From the NCBI RefSeq assembly GCF_021018805.1, contig NW_026960610.1, forward strand, positions 3,348,001 to 3,412,000: a stretch of 64,000 nt of DNA, in the 5' to 3' direction. The position numbers and the translations under genes were made by a program. This document shows positions 33,790-46,105 of the stretch, in pieces. The notes under the pieces were generated by a model, which was given only the letters and a program-made list of their open reading frames with translations, was not told where the DNA came from and made no database searches. Position 1 is the first letter of the stretch, and the number at the start of each line of letters is the position of its first letter. The stretch comes from Prinia subflava. Lineage: Eukaryota > Chordata > Aves > Passeriformes > Cisticolidae.

Positions 33790-34908
33790 GTTACCTGGTA
33801 AGCTTCTGTCTCAAGGTTATCTTTCCCTGAGATTCTCCTTGGGGTTGCTGTTCCCCAAGGCAATAAGGTTTTCCCCCAGGGTTGCTGTTCCCTGGGAGTT
33901 TCCTTGGGGTTGCTGTTCCCCGATGTAATAAGGTTTTCTGTCTCCTCTTTGCCCTAAGTGTTTCACACCAAAGCCAGAGACGACAAGCTGAGTCTGCCAG
34001 TGCATGTTTCCAAGGTTGTTTATTCTTGATTATCTTAGTTCTTTCTCAGCTGTGCGAGGCATCCCCAGCAGACCAGGACACGTGGCTGGACTGGGCAGAT
34101 CAGAGAGCCCCGCACCTTATGTACTGTACCCCTGACCCAACCACCGTCCACAACGTACTTTTTATTTACAAAATTGTACCAATACCTACTTCCTATGCAA
34201 ACATGTCATTTCTACTCTAAACCAATCTCTAAAATCCAACTCAGCAAAAGATGGGGGACGAGAGCAAGAACAAGGAGCACAGGGGCCACTCCCCAATTCC
34301 TCCATCTTGTCTTTTCAACTCCATATACTAAAAATCCTAGATTCTACATTTACATTCTATGATAAACTAAATACTACTTTGCCGCCGCTGGGCCTGACGG
34401 TAAATGAGGGACTCCATAGATATTTCTGGGTTGCGAGCAGATCAGGGCAGGAAGCAGGAACCCCCGAAGTTTATTTACAAAGTCACTTATATACATTTTC
34501 TATAATGTCCATCTATTGGAGGATGTAATCCCCACCTTCCAATCCACACTGGTCAAGCTAACTGTCCATCACCTTTTCTCCTCCCAACTAGAAATATGTA
34601 AACAAGGAGAGACAGTTAGCAAAACATGGCCATTGTTTACATTAACAAGCGGGAGAGAAGCTGCATATTCTCTTTCAATATGAGCACTCGACACACAGGA
34701 AAAAACCTCATGGCAACACTAATTTTGAATTCTCCCAGCTTGTGATTCTTCATATAATGTGGGCATTCACTCCCATGGACAGGGATCAGAGGCAGTGTCC
34801 TCCTGGGCTCTGTGTGAGGCTGGTTGACCCCCTTGTACAGATCCCAGACCCCCCTGTCCGGTCTCCAAACCCTCCAGGGTGGCCAGAGGGATGTTCTAGA
34901 CTCCAACA
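33790..34908 (-). mobile_element. LTR family F, minus copy, with nested LTR
   Basis: On the minus strand it starts TGTTGGAGTC at 34908. It matches the plus-strand copy at 42904-44210 along its length, including repeated short GGGAACAGCAACCC-type segments near the end. AATAAA (minus) is at 34019-34024. The left boundary is approximate. A 339-bp LTR (34380-34718) interrupts it. Confidence 0.65.
34380..34718 (-). mobile_element. Solo LTR nested in family F
   Basis: Its ends and body match 23253-23588. Flanks CTACTT (34374-34379) and CTAATT (34719-34724) match at five of six bases. The uninterrupted family F copy near 43.54 kb shows continuous sequence at this point. AATAAA (minus) is at 34470-34475. 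Confidence 0.78.
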
Positions 34909-37063
34909 CTTCTGAATAGACCAAGTGCCATAAAATGTAATTTCTAAATGTTACAGTCAGCCTCACTTTCCAAGTGCTGCATTTCAAGTTGCCCGCAAGG
35001 AACTTTTCCCTTCCCAGAGCCAGGGAATTGCTCATGTGGCTCAGTGAAAAGTACTAGTTAAACATGAAAATGTTTTGTCTGGGAAACGGTGTCAGTGCAG
35101 GGTGGTTGAGGTGATCAGCAGGGATACCCCAGCACATGGTAAACCTGGGAAAAAGCACAGTGAGCTGGGGTAGGGGAGATCAGGCCAGGGGAAAGTCTCA
35201 TTTCCAGTGTTGCCAGGCAAAGTCATGTAGACACACTGAGGCTGATGATTATGTGAGATTGTTCTGCTTCAACTACTTTGGGAAAACACTGCTTCCTCAC
35301 CACAGTCTTTAAGTACTATTAAAGAAGGTAAAGTCTTGCTGCAAGTTAAACTGGCCCTGGCTAGGTTGCCTGGTGATACTTCAGCCCCTCTTACATGGTA
35401 GCTTTGCCTCCAGTGCTATTCCTGTGACTTTTTGCTGGCTTAGGGGGAGTGAGTATTAGAAAATAGATTCTCTCATGAGGTTTATTGAAATGCAGTTGCA
35501 TCTTCTTCTGTGGAAGGGACAGTGACAGCTCCTGAAGCCCAGTGCCCTGAATGCTGGCCCCAAACGGGCATCCCTGTGTCACCCCTCACACACTGTGCCC
35601 TTCTGCCCACTCCCACCTCAACTTCTGTCACCGCCCTGCACAAACTGCTGCACTTTCCCTGACTCTCTTGGAGAGAATCTGTGCTTTACAGTCTTACTGT
35701 AAAATAACAAGAATCAGGCTTTTAAAATCAGGAAGTTTCTCTAAGAGACTTCTGTGCTTTTGCTATAATCACTCCATATGCTCCTCTGACAATTTCCATG
35801 ACCTTATTTCTCAAAAAAAAAAAGGAAAGACAACTCCCATCATCCCTCAAGTCTCAGAAGAGCTCTCCACACAGTAAAGGAAAAGCAGATGCTGCCAGCT
35901 CTCTGTCTGGATCTCTGCTTACACACATTTAACCCTCAGGGTACAATGGATGCTGAGAATTATTCTTTCGTAACATTTGTTTGGCTGCCAGAAAGGAAAA
36001 ATTATTCGCAGTTCAAAGGTTACATTGCCATATTTTGCAAGAGAAGCCCTTGTCATGGGCTGTCTCTCTTTTGCTGACTGTGGATATGAGCTGTGATGCT
36101 CAGCAGCCCACAGGGCACTGGGGTTCTCTGACCATTCGACTGTGCTGCCCCAGCTCTCTGTCCCATCTCAGTGCTTCTGGTGCCGTGTGGGAGCTCTGCA
36201 CTGCAGCTCTGCTGAGCCTGTTTATCCTCTCTTCCTCCCATGGGCAGCAGCATCCAGACATCACAGGTGGTACTCAGACCTTGCAAATGGTACCCAAGAC
36301 CTAATGTCTCATCTCCCACTTAATCTAAATGACTGTGACCAGCTTTATATGGCACATAAAACACTTTCTGCTCTGTGCAATGCTATTTCCACACCCTCTC
36401 CCTCTTCAATATGTTAAAAACAAACAAGATGAAGAGTGTTTAAGATATAGTTAAAGGTTTAAGAAAGGGATTTAAAACAAATTGCCGAATTAATGACTTG
36501 TTATTGCTTCCTTTATTAGCCCCTTATTAGCCTGTTTCCCAAGGGCAGAGCTGTTTGGATGGGATTTACCCCTCTTTGGACCCTGAAGACCTTAGAAATT
36601 TGATATAAATAGATTTAGAAACATTTTTGAGGTTTTTAGAGCAAGCTGCAATGACCACAAGATGCTGCTGCCATTGTGTCCAAGCAGAACCCATGCCCTA
36701 CACATCCCCAACAGCTGCCAGCATGGGCAGGTGTGCTGGACAGTGGTGGTGGGCTCCTTCCCCTCATGCATAAGCTCCTGTCCCTCTCTGCCCTGAACTG
36801 CTGTTCTGTAGCATCTCTTGGACACACTCACCCAGCCTGGCTGCTTCTGCCATGTCACTCTTCTCACAGAGCACTCGTGCTTGTATTTCACATCTGGGGA
36901 GTCTGCCAAGGACAGGCCAGGTCGAGCAAGTTCATGAACATCCTCCTTTGTTTTGTTGTCTCAGGCTGCTCACTTTTGTTCCACAATAAAAGGGCTGCTT
37001 TAAATTATCTCTGCACTAATCTGTACCTACACCTGCATTGGCCTGGGCAGTTTGTGCAGAGAG
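34909..37063. other. Non-coding, no gene seen
   Basis: Mixed sequence without a recognisable exon or bounded repeat. A 169-codon frame near 36.7-37.2 kb runs into LTR sequence and has no family signature. Confidence 0.5.
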
Positions 37064-37652
37064 TGTACTGGTTTGAAAGCAAAACCAGTGAGACTTTAAG
37101 TCAGAAATACAATTTAATAGAGAGAGAAGAAACAAACAACAAAAATGTAAAAAAAAATAAAAGCAATAGTACAAAGGTCTATTGACAGAGTCAGAATGCA
37201 AACCTGACACCCTGTTGGTCAGGGTGTTGGAAACAGTCTGAGATAAGTCCTCTTAGAGTGACAGATGTGACTCCATTTAAGTAGAGATGATCCTCAAGAA
37301 AAGGGTCCATTTGTCCTCTGGGAATCCAGTGGAAACAGGCTATCTTGGTGTTTGGGATTGCTAGTTTTATCCTGGTGGAAAGGCTTTGGCTACACCCACT
37401 GGGTGGAGCATCTCACAATGGAATGAAGTAACCTTATCAGTCATGTGAGAGGCCTTAAATGGCCCATTCACAGGTGATGTCCCTCAGAGGAGGATGGGTG
37501 GAGGAGGAGATAAGGCACTGCCTTATCTGGTGTTATCAGTTGTCCCATTAACAGAAGGCATCTGCCCTCTTCCCTCCCTAGAGTTATGAGAGATAAAGAA
37601 CAATATCTCCCAGTTTCAACAGATGAAAATAGAATACACATTTTTGGTTACA
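37064..37652 (-). mobile_element. LTR family P, minus copy of an inverted pair
   Basis: On the minus strand it runs from TGTAACCAAAAATG to CCAGTACA (589 bp). It matches the plus-strand copy at 38191 over most of its length. TATA-like and AATAAA-like signals are weak. Flanking target duplications were not found. Confidence 0.68.
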
Positions 37653-38190
37653 TTTTTTTCCACCCAAAACAGAGGGTAACTGAAATTTCTGGTAGAAGTC
37701 TTCCTTCACATCACAGATGCTTCTTCTGTTCATTATGTCGATGGGTGAAAGCAATGAAGTTTGAACTTTGTTCAAATTTTCCCTGAGCTTGGCAGCATAA
37801 GGGCTCTAATATGGGTTCAGGCTGGTTGTTAGGTACAAATTACGTGTCAGTTCAGTGTTTTCCTCCGCTGCCTTCTCTTGCCAATAATTTGCTACAGCAC
37901 ACAGAATTCCAGTCATTCCGTCAGCCTGCGTCCTTCCAAAGTCACTTCAGTGCCCATGATCAGCTTCTGTCTTTTCCCCTCTCTGCAGTGAGCTGTTGAT
38001 CCCACACAGAAGCATCATGATTCTGGGAGAGCTCTGGTGTACCCCCAAAACAGCCCTGCTGTGACTCCCTTGGGCACACCAAGAGGTTGCTCACACAGCC
38101 TAGAATACACTTTTTCTGTTGGTCGAGATAATGTGGCCACAGAGCCAGGATGAGGCAATTTGTCCTGAAGTTATGCCTTGAGTTGAAAAA
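37653..38190. other. Spacer between the inverted family P LTRs
   Basis: About 540 bases with no similarity between its two ends and no coding features. It could be a loop if the flanking LTRs pair. Confidence 0.55.
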
Positions 38191-38918
38191 TGTAACCAAA
38201 AATGTGTATTCTATTTTCATCTGTTGAAACTGATTTGGAGATATTGTTCTTTATCTCTTGTAACTCTAGGGGGGGAAAGAGGGCAGATGCCTTCTGTTAT
38301 TGGGACACCTGATAACACCAGATAAGGCAGTGCCTTCTTATCTCTTCCTCCACTCATCCTCCTCTGAGGGATATCACCTGTGAATGGGTCATTTAAGGCC
38401 TCTCACATGACTGATAAGGTTACTTCATTCCATTGTGAGATGCTCCACCCAGTGGGAGGAGCCAAAGCCTTTCCACCGGGATAAAACCAGCCATTCCAAA
38501 CACCAAGTTAGACTGTTTTTCCACTGAATTCTCTGAAGAATTCTGAACCCATCTTGCCATCACTGGACCCTTTTTTTCCTACAGGATCATCTCTACTTCA
38601 CGGAACAACATCTGTTACTCCCGGAAGACTCATTTGGACTGCTTCCAACACCCTGACAACAGGGTGTCAGGTCGTATCTCTGACTCTGTCAGGGTTTTCT
38701 ATGACTTTTGTTTGTTTGCTTGTTTGGTTTTTTGTACTACTGCATTTGTATTTTTAATATTCCTACTAAAGAACTGTTATTCCTATTCCCATATTTTTTG
38801 CCTGAAAGCTCCTAATTGCAAAACTGTAATAATTTGGAGAGAGGGGGTATTTGCCTTCTCCATTCCAAGGGAAACTCCAGTTTTCCCTGACAGATACCTG
38901 TCTTTCCAAACCAAGACA
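38191..38918 (+). mobile_element. LTR family P, plus copy of an inverted pair
   Basis: Starts TGTAACCAAAAATG and ends CCAAGACA. Its first ~540 bases are the inverse of 37064-37652. Its last ~80 bases match the end of the 23177-24407 LTR. GGGATAAAACC near 38479 is a TATA candidate. No target duplication matched. Confidence 0.65.
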
Positions 38919-39036
38919 AGTTACCAGTCCAGTCCAGGGAATATCTGGTTTGAACTCTAGACTGGGAGACTGTGAGCACAGCCCAAACTCTGCCTTTGGT
39001 TTTTTGCTAAGATATTGGGTAAAATGGTTCTAAACC

Positions 39037-39553
39037 TGTGGGAATTCCAGGCCCAGAAAATTCTCAAAATCTTGTGCACGCAGGCTCAAATACAAAAAAA
39101 GAATACAGGGTTCAACCTGAGACCTTAGAAAAGGCTTCCAAGTTTAGAGACCATAAGTAAAAATGTGAGTTTGTAGTTTCAATAGAAACACATAAGCTAA
39201 GTAGCGGAAAGTTTTAAAGTTTAAGATATAGAAGTAGTTATAAAGGTAATAAGAAGTTTTAAGGTGAAGTACGGTAAGTTTGTATGTCATTAGATGATGA
39301 GTCAAGAGAGTCCGCACTGCAGCAGAGATGTATAAGATGAATTAATTAGGGATTGGTGTGAAAGTAAAAACATTCTTTGTGGCAGTAGTTTATTAGCTAA
39401 TTAATCTTTAAAAGACCTTGTAACTTGTGGTCTTGTGACCACTGACCATGGACTTTCGGCATATGGTGAAGATGTTCTCACCCTTTGATGAGACTGCAGC
39501 AATAAATAATGCTTTGAAACGTCTTGAAGTGGTCCCGTCTTAAAATCCCAACA
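39037..39553 (+). mobile_element. Solo LTR, plus strand (517 bp)
   Basis: TGTGGGAATTCC...CCCAACA with a perfect 6-bp duplication TAAACC (39031-39036 and 39554-39559). AATAAA is at 39501-39506, about 50 bases before the end. Confidence 0.87.
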
Positions 39554-39559
39554 TAAACC

Positions 39560-41364
39560 CTATTTTTCATTTGCTAAAGGATGGATGAAAATATTTCCCC
39601 AGAGGAGTTAGGTATTAGATTGATTGTTTCATGATCACAAAGCCTTTGATATCCTTTAATCAAAGAGTTGTTGAGGGGTTTAAAGGTTGTCATAATCTGT
39701 GGAAGAGATGTTAATTCTCTGTGTGCAGCCTATACAGAACATGGAGTCTCTAATGTTATTTGGGGACTAAGTATTAAACGCTCCCTTCAAGATGCTGACA
39801 GAAGTTACCTTTCAGCCTCACACATGAGCTGATTAGAGTATAGTGTGCTTTGAAAACTTTTTCACTTCTCATTAGACCCTCTCTTCTTGAGTCACCTCAT
39901 AAGAGGCTAATTTACATTAAGTCTAGGCTACATTAGGGTCTAGATTTCTCATGGAAATACATCTTGGTAGCAAGAGCAAAACTCCTTGTGCTGTCTGCAT
40001 AAGAATCACTAATTCTCTCCTCCACATCATAAATCCCAAGGCATGTTCTGAATCCTGAATAAGTTTGATAAGTTGATAAGTTTAGAAAGAAATTAGGTGC
40101 ACATTCTTCCTATGACAATTCTCATTCCTGCCTTGGCTTGACTGTATTTCTCCATTAAAAGAGGGCACCAGAGATTTGCAAATCCCTCTATCCAGTGTGA
40201 GCACAGTCTGAACTGGTGCTCTATTCTCCAGCCAAATTCTTGAGCCCACCTTGCCATGCTGAGCATGAGGCATCCCTCTGCCCTCAAATTTATCCCTGTT
40301 GCTCCACCAGCTCCGACAGGTTCAGCAGTAGTTGTTGGTGCTCCCACTGCAGCAAACCACTTTGAATATCCACCGTGGATACTTACAGCCAGGCAAACAT
40401 TTGCCACCCATTGCTGTGTTCAAAGGAATTACTTTACAGTCTTAGAAATTGCAAAACTAATCTAATATAAAATACATTGTTCCATCTTTGCCCTGAAGAG
40501 AAGAAAGACCTTAAAACCTTGTAAAGGCAATTACACTCTATCAAAATGAATTATAGGAGTTTATAAAATACCTACCGTAAGAATCTAGCTCAGCTTGACA
40601 AACTGTATTATTATTATTATTATTTATTTGCTTTACTGCTTAGTCTGTAGGTATATAATAATATTGCAAAGAAGAGAAAATGCTGACAGGTTATGTTCTG
40701 CTTCTATTGGCAGTGTTGATGTTTTATATTTATATGACAAATATCCAGGCAAAGCTTGGTAACTTTTACTTTATTTCCTTTTTTTAGACATTGTTTTATT
40801 CCTCTTTGAAGCCTTTATTTAAGAGCCTTATTAACCTCTGAATTTCTCCAGTGGCACTGAAATGATCAAAAGGGTTCTTGTGGTAAGCATTGCAAAGCAG
40901 TCCTTCCCTCAGCACCACAAATACTGCAGGTCCTTTCTTTAGGGAAGCAAAATATATTTCAGAGCACTGTTCTTTTTGTTTGCAAGAATATATCATGCCA
41001 TTACTTTCAATTTTCAAATTCTACTTGCTTCCTATAACAAAATATTCCAAAATGTCATATTTTTAACATTTGTTGGGCTAACTACTTCTCAACTGGAACT
41101 GGTTCAATCAATGCTATTTATTAAATTTCAAAACTTTAAATGTATCCAAGACAGTACAGGAAGGTACATTTCTCTGCTTTTCATTATTTTCTAAACAAAT
41201 AGAACAATACTGATTATGTTAAATCAATATTATTGTACTGTTCAGGTACCCATTTACCTTTGGGCCTGGGCAAGGAAACACTTGAAAAAGTAGAAAACCT
41301 GTGGGACTGCAAAAAGTGTGAGGTTTTATTTTGTGGGGAATTTTCCCACACATAAAAAAGCAGA

Positions 41365-41395
<31 letters not shown>

Positions 41396-41900
41396 GTGAA
41401 TGAAACCAAGAAATTCCCATCCAACCAAAACCTGAAATTTTAATTTTAAAATTAGCAAGACAAGAGTTCTGTAGTAAGTGGGCTGGCAAGAAATTATGTC
41501 TTTTTGGGGAACTTCGCACAGCATCCATTGAAGAGTGGACAAACATGATGCATTCATACAAGAGCTGCCATTCCCCTTTTTCACTCAGTGTTTCAGCCTG
41601 GAAAACCCCTTGGACTCTGACTGCTCGCTTCCTCTCCCTTCTTCATATTCTTCCCTTTTTTCTTAGAGTCCCAGAAACTCTTCAGCCCCAGCATGAACCT
41701 CAAAGGGTGCACAAGAGAGGATGCACAAGCTGCTGCATGGATGTGGAGGTGTCCTGCAGACAGAATTTCTGACTGAGCCATACCATGGCATGAGCGCCCA
41801 GTTGCCCAACTGGGACACAATGGAAAACCCCACTGTTCTCCCATCCATGAGGAGTTCCCAGGCTGGTGCCACTGCCAAGTTAATGGGCTTTTGTTTTCTC
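39560..41900. other. Non-coding, no gene seen
   Basis: AT-rich sequence with a short TAT trinucleotide run near 40607-40624 and a long T run at about 41369-41396, which could be the A tail of a minus-strand retroposon. No exon recognised. Confidence 0.5.
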
Positions 41901-41929
41901 CCGGTAGCTTCAGTCCGATCCCGGCTGCC

Positions 41930-42560
41930 TTAGGTGTTCCTGGATAGGGAGTACTGTTAAGTACCTCCTGTCCAAGTACCTCAGGCGAAGCTCCCAGGCT
42001 CAGGCAATACTTAGCAACTCAGCTATCAGTGATTTCAGCTCTTTGCAGTGACAGCTCTATAGTGATTTCAGCTTTAGTGATATTCAGCTCATAAGCTTGC
42101 TAAGTGCCTTCAGCAGACGCAGGGAGAGAGAGGAGAAGCGCTGTATGAAGTTCCACAGATGAATCTTTATTGGCATCCTCTGCAAAGGGTTTCAGGGACA
42201 GCTCTTCTACTGAACTGGGAAAAAGTGGAGTTTATATAGGGTACCAAGGTTTTGAGAAATGGTCCAATGGTATGAGTTGGGGTAGAAAGTGACCAATTGT
42301 CTTACAGGGAGATAAGAGAGGGTCCGAGAGCAGGTGAGGGGTTATTTGGCCTAGTCACCATGACTAGGCATTTCTTTGCCTTTAGGCAACTGACCGCCAG
42401 GGAGGCATCTCAGGCCTCATGGCTGCAACAATGGGCATTGAAGGCTTTCCTTCCTGTGAGACCTGACAGCTCCACTCACCTCTGTTCAGGGACAGACATT
42501 GGGAAAGCTGCTTGGAGCTCTCCATCAGGGCTCACTTCTAAAGGTTGCTGAATGCTGTGA
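41930..42560 (-). mobile_element. Probable LTR, minus strand, ends uncertain
   Basis: A strong minus-strand TATATAAA at 42231-42238 lies 60 bases upstream of AATAAA at 42166-42171, the expected layout of an LTR promoter and polyadenylation site. No second copy or target duplication was identified, so the ends are approximate. Confidence 0.5.
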
Positions 42561-42903
42561 TTTCTGGCACAGAACTGCCCTTCCATACCCCTGCTCAGCA
42601 AACCATTTCTCACTGAACTGAGGGAAATTTAGGTATATTCTTATGCATTTCCATGAACAGAGAGCCTGTTGAATCAAAGGAACTACTGAGAGCAGAGGCC
42701 CTTAAAAATAATAATTCTTTTCCTCCTGTAAAAGTATGTGATTTATTCCCAAGTTCTTGTCTTTGTTTATAACAAAGAATGAACAAAATTCCTTTCCCAA
42801 GGCTGGATGGTCCTGGAGCATATCCACACCAAACAGGGACAAAAACAAGCTTTGTTTTAGACAGAATAAATAAGGAAATGCTTCTTAGTCTCTTGTGTTC
42901 TAT

Positions 42904-44210
42904 TGTTGGAGTCCAGGACATCCTTCTGGCCACCCTGGAGGGTTTGGAGACCGGACAGGGGGGTCTGGGATCTGTACAAGGGGGTCAGCCAGCCTCACAC
43001 AGAGCCCATGATAGTGGAGGGTTAAAAAATAATTTCTGTATAAGCTAACCGCGGGTAGTTGGGGGGAAGGTAGAAGACGCACGGCCTGAACTTTACGCAG
43101 CCTGGCCTTGGAACAAATGTCAGTCTTCTGCAACCAGCTTCATACTATTGTTTTAATTGAATCAAGTGTGACTCCAGCCCAGGAGATAATTGAGAAGCAT
43201 TGTTTTAACCAAATCAAGTATAACTCAGGGTAAAGCGTAGGTATGATTTAAGATAGTAACTAAGAAATAGGATAACCAGTATCTAGGGGTGAAGGTTAAT
43301 TAACATATGTATAATTTGAAACTATAAATATCACAAATCAACTCTGTATTCTTGAGCACAAGATTTGGGCATGCCATGCCCCTGTGTCCCGCACGCTCAA
43401 ATAAAGAACAGCGTATGATCCCCTTTGTGTGGTTATATGTTTTCCTACGCTAACACCCAGGAGGACACTGCTTCTGACCCCTGTCCATGGGAGTGAATGC
43501 CCACATTGTATGAAGAATCACAAGCCCAAAGAATTCAAAATAAGTAGTAGCTAGTTTAGCACAGAGTGTAAATGTAGAATCTAGGATTTTTAGTATATGG
43601 GGTTGAAGAGGCAAGATGGAGGAATTGGGGAGTGGTCCTGTCCTCCTTGTTCTTGTTCTTTTCCCCCATTTTCTGCTGAATTGTATTACAAGGATTGGTT
43701 TAGAGTAGAAATTGCATGTTAACATAGGTAGTAAGTATTGGTAAGATTTTGTAAATAAAAAGTACGTTGTGGATGGTGGTTGGACCAGGGAAATGGTACA
43801 AAGGGTCTGGGACCCTCTGATCCGCCCAGTCCGCCGCATGTCCTGCTCTGCTGGGGATGCCTTGCAGAGCAGAGAAAGAACTAAGATAAGGTACCCTGCC
43901 AGGGAGGCCTGGCAGAGCGGAGAAAGAACAGATAGATAATGAAGAATAAACAACCTTGGAAACATGCACTGGCGGGCTCAGCTTGTCGTCTCTGGTTCTG
44001 GCGTGAGACCTTTTGGGCAAGAGAAACTCAAAAGCCTTATTACCTCAGGGAACAGCAACCCCAAGGACAGTCTCAGGGAACAGCAAGCCTGAGAGGGAGA
44101 GAGAGTCTTGAAAACCTTATTACCTCGGGGAACAGCAACCCCGAGGAGAATCTCAGGGAACAGCAACCCTGAGATTCTTTCTTTTTTTTTTTTTTTTTTT
44201 CCCCTCTTTA
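42904..44210 (+). mobile_element. LTR family F, plus copy, with nested LTR
   Basis: Starts TGTTGGAGTC and matches the minus-strand copy at 33.8-34.9 kb. AATAAA is at 43945-43950. Near its end it has three or four imperfect GGGAACAGCAACCC-type repeats. A T run (about 44180-44200) follows. A 447-bp LTR interrupts it at 43009. The right end is approximate. Confidence 0.65.
43009..43455 (+). mobile_element. Solo LTR nested in family F
   Basis: TGATAGTGGAGG...GCTAACA with a 4-bp duplication CCCA (43005-43008 and 43456-43459). Four bases is typical of gammaretroviral integration. TATAAA is at 43323-43328 and AATAAA at 43400-43405. The minus family F copy is uninterrupted at this point, which confirms the ends. 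Confidence 0.87.
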
Positions 44211-44216
44211 CACAGT

Positions 44217-44786
44217 TGTCGTGGGTTACAATGTAAGATGTGCCCAAAGTATGTATGGTATCCCCATCTTAATGAGCTGTTAAAACTAGATGGGGCAGTG
44301 TTTTCCTTGCCCCCTCCCTCTGGACTATCTTCTGTTAATGGGCCATCAAGGCTCTACCTATGACTCATTGGTAACTCCCTCCAGGAGCTATCTCTGTTTA
44401 ATGGGCAATCAAGGACCCACTGCATGACTCATAGAATATCAGCCCATTGTGAGATGCTCTGCCCAGGAGGAGGAGACAAGCATTCCCACCTGGATATAAT
44501 CTGGGATTTGGGACAGCACAGGAGGCCTTACCCACTTGATTCCCAGAGGACAAGAGTTACCAGACCTTTCTACAGAATCACTGTTTCAACAAGACCGCTT
44601 CATCTGGACTGCTACCACCACCCTAACTAACAGGGTGCCAGGTTGTATTCTGACTGTCACTGGTTTTTGTGCTATTGCTTTTATTTTATTTTCTTTTACT
44701 TTTTTTTCTTCTCTCTCTCTTATTAAATTGTATTTCTGACTTGGAGTCTCTCACTGGTTTTGCTTTCAAACCAAGAAACCAAGACA
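44217..44786 (+). mobile_element. LTR related to family P, plus strand
   Basis: TGTCGTGGG...CCAAGACA, about 570 bp. It shares the GTGAGATGCTC and acceptor-side segments with the 37-38 kb pair. Flanks ACAGT and ATAGT match at four of five bases. TATATAAT-type sequence lies near 44493. Confidence 0.6.
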
Positions 44787-45589
44787 ATAGTAAGCATAAG
44801 GTATTATGGCTTTATCCAAAGTCTGCTGGACTTGATGGAGCTCATTTTGTTGGCTTGAATGGATTTTGGAGCAGACCTGGTGGCAGAGTATGGCAATATC
44901 TTTATAGAGGCTTCTCATCTACTGTCTAGAAAAAGGAATATTATTAACATACCAGCCCAGCACACAGCCCCCAAGAACTGTCAATATTCACTGTGTTACC
45001 TAATTTAAAATTACCCTGTTTTCTTGCTGAACATTCTTTAGGAGCATCAAATCTGTCCACTGGATAGGCTTCCAATCTCTGGCTCATTTTATAGACCATC
45101 TTTAAACCACAATTGCCTCTGAAGTACATCACACACAAAGGTAAAAACAGTAGCTTCCAAACATTATCAAAAACCATCTTTATGATGAATGTGCCCCAAA
45201 TCAGAAGTCCCCGTGGTTGCAATAAGGATGTTTGCTGCTGGTGATTTTTGTCACAGGGCAAGGCACAGCCTAACAAGCTGGGGGTGGTGGGGTTGCACAG
45301 TCAGGGTGGTGTCCTGGCCTCTCCCCTGATAAATCCAGCTGATAAAGCCACCATAGCTTTGGTGAGACAGGGGAACAAAAAATGCCCATATGCCCTTCTA
45401 TTTCAGCTGATGAATTTCACATGAATGAGCTGGGACATTTTTGCTAGCGAGGCCCTGACCCAGTTGTCACTGCTGCCCCACTGGAGGGCTGCTATGGAGG
45501 TGATTCCCTCAGTGGGACAAGCTCATGGCTCCTGTGCCACCCAAGTCCCACAGATGGATGTGTTTCACTGTTTGACAGTGATTTTCCAG
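44787..45589. other. Non-coding, no gene seen
   Basis: Mixed sequence, short frames only. No mobile element bounded. Confidence 0.5.
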
Positions 45590-46105
45590 ACCCTTAAGTG
45601 CTACCTTTGGAAACACTTAGCCTCTTGCATGTCATAGAGGGGCTCGAGTGTGTCCAGAGAAGGGCACAGAGCTGTGGAAAGGTCTGGAGCACAAGTCTGA
45701 TGAGGAGCAGCTGAGGGAGCTGGGGGGGCTCAGCCTGGAGAAAAGGAGGCTCAGAGGGGACCTTGTCACTCTCTATAACTCCATGAAAGGAGGGTGTAGC
45801 CAGGTGTGGCTCGGTCACTTCTACCAAGTAACAAGCAACAGGACACAAAGAAATGACCTCAAGTTGTGCCACAGGAGCCTTAGATTGGATTAGGAAAAAA
45901 ATATTCACTGAAAGGGTTGTCAAGCACTGGCACAGGCTGCCCAGGCAAGTGGTGGAGTTGCCATCCCTGGAGGTGTATAAAAAACATGTGGCTGTGGCAC
46001 TTGGGGACATGGGTGAGTGGTGGGCTTGGCAGAGCTGGGTTAACGGCTGGAGTTGATAATTTTAGAGATCTTTCCCAACCTAAACAATTCTATGATTCTG
46101 TACTG
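45590..46105 (+). mobile_element. CR1 LINE, 3' fragment
   Basis: About 500 bases of the 3' part of a chicken-repeat-1 type LINE in sense orientation. It includes the conserved stretch around GGCACAGGCTGCCCAGG (45937-45955) and ends in the typical ATTCTATGATTCTG tail (46089-46102). The reading frame is broken by stops. It is heavily 5'-truncated, as most CR1 copies are. CR1 supports an avian source. Confidence 0.9.

Noticed and set aside
36676..37185. 169-codon plus-strand frame
   Set aside because: It runs from unannotated sequence into the 37064 LTR; no conserved motif.
41369..41396. Long T run as a tail of a processed pseudogene
   Set aside because: No coding or RNA-derived body could be recognised next to it, so it is noted only as a homopolymer.
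43450..43965. 171-codon minus-strand frame
   Set aside because: It is antisense to family F LTR sequence and has no protein features.
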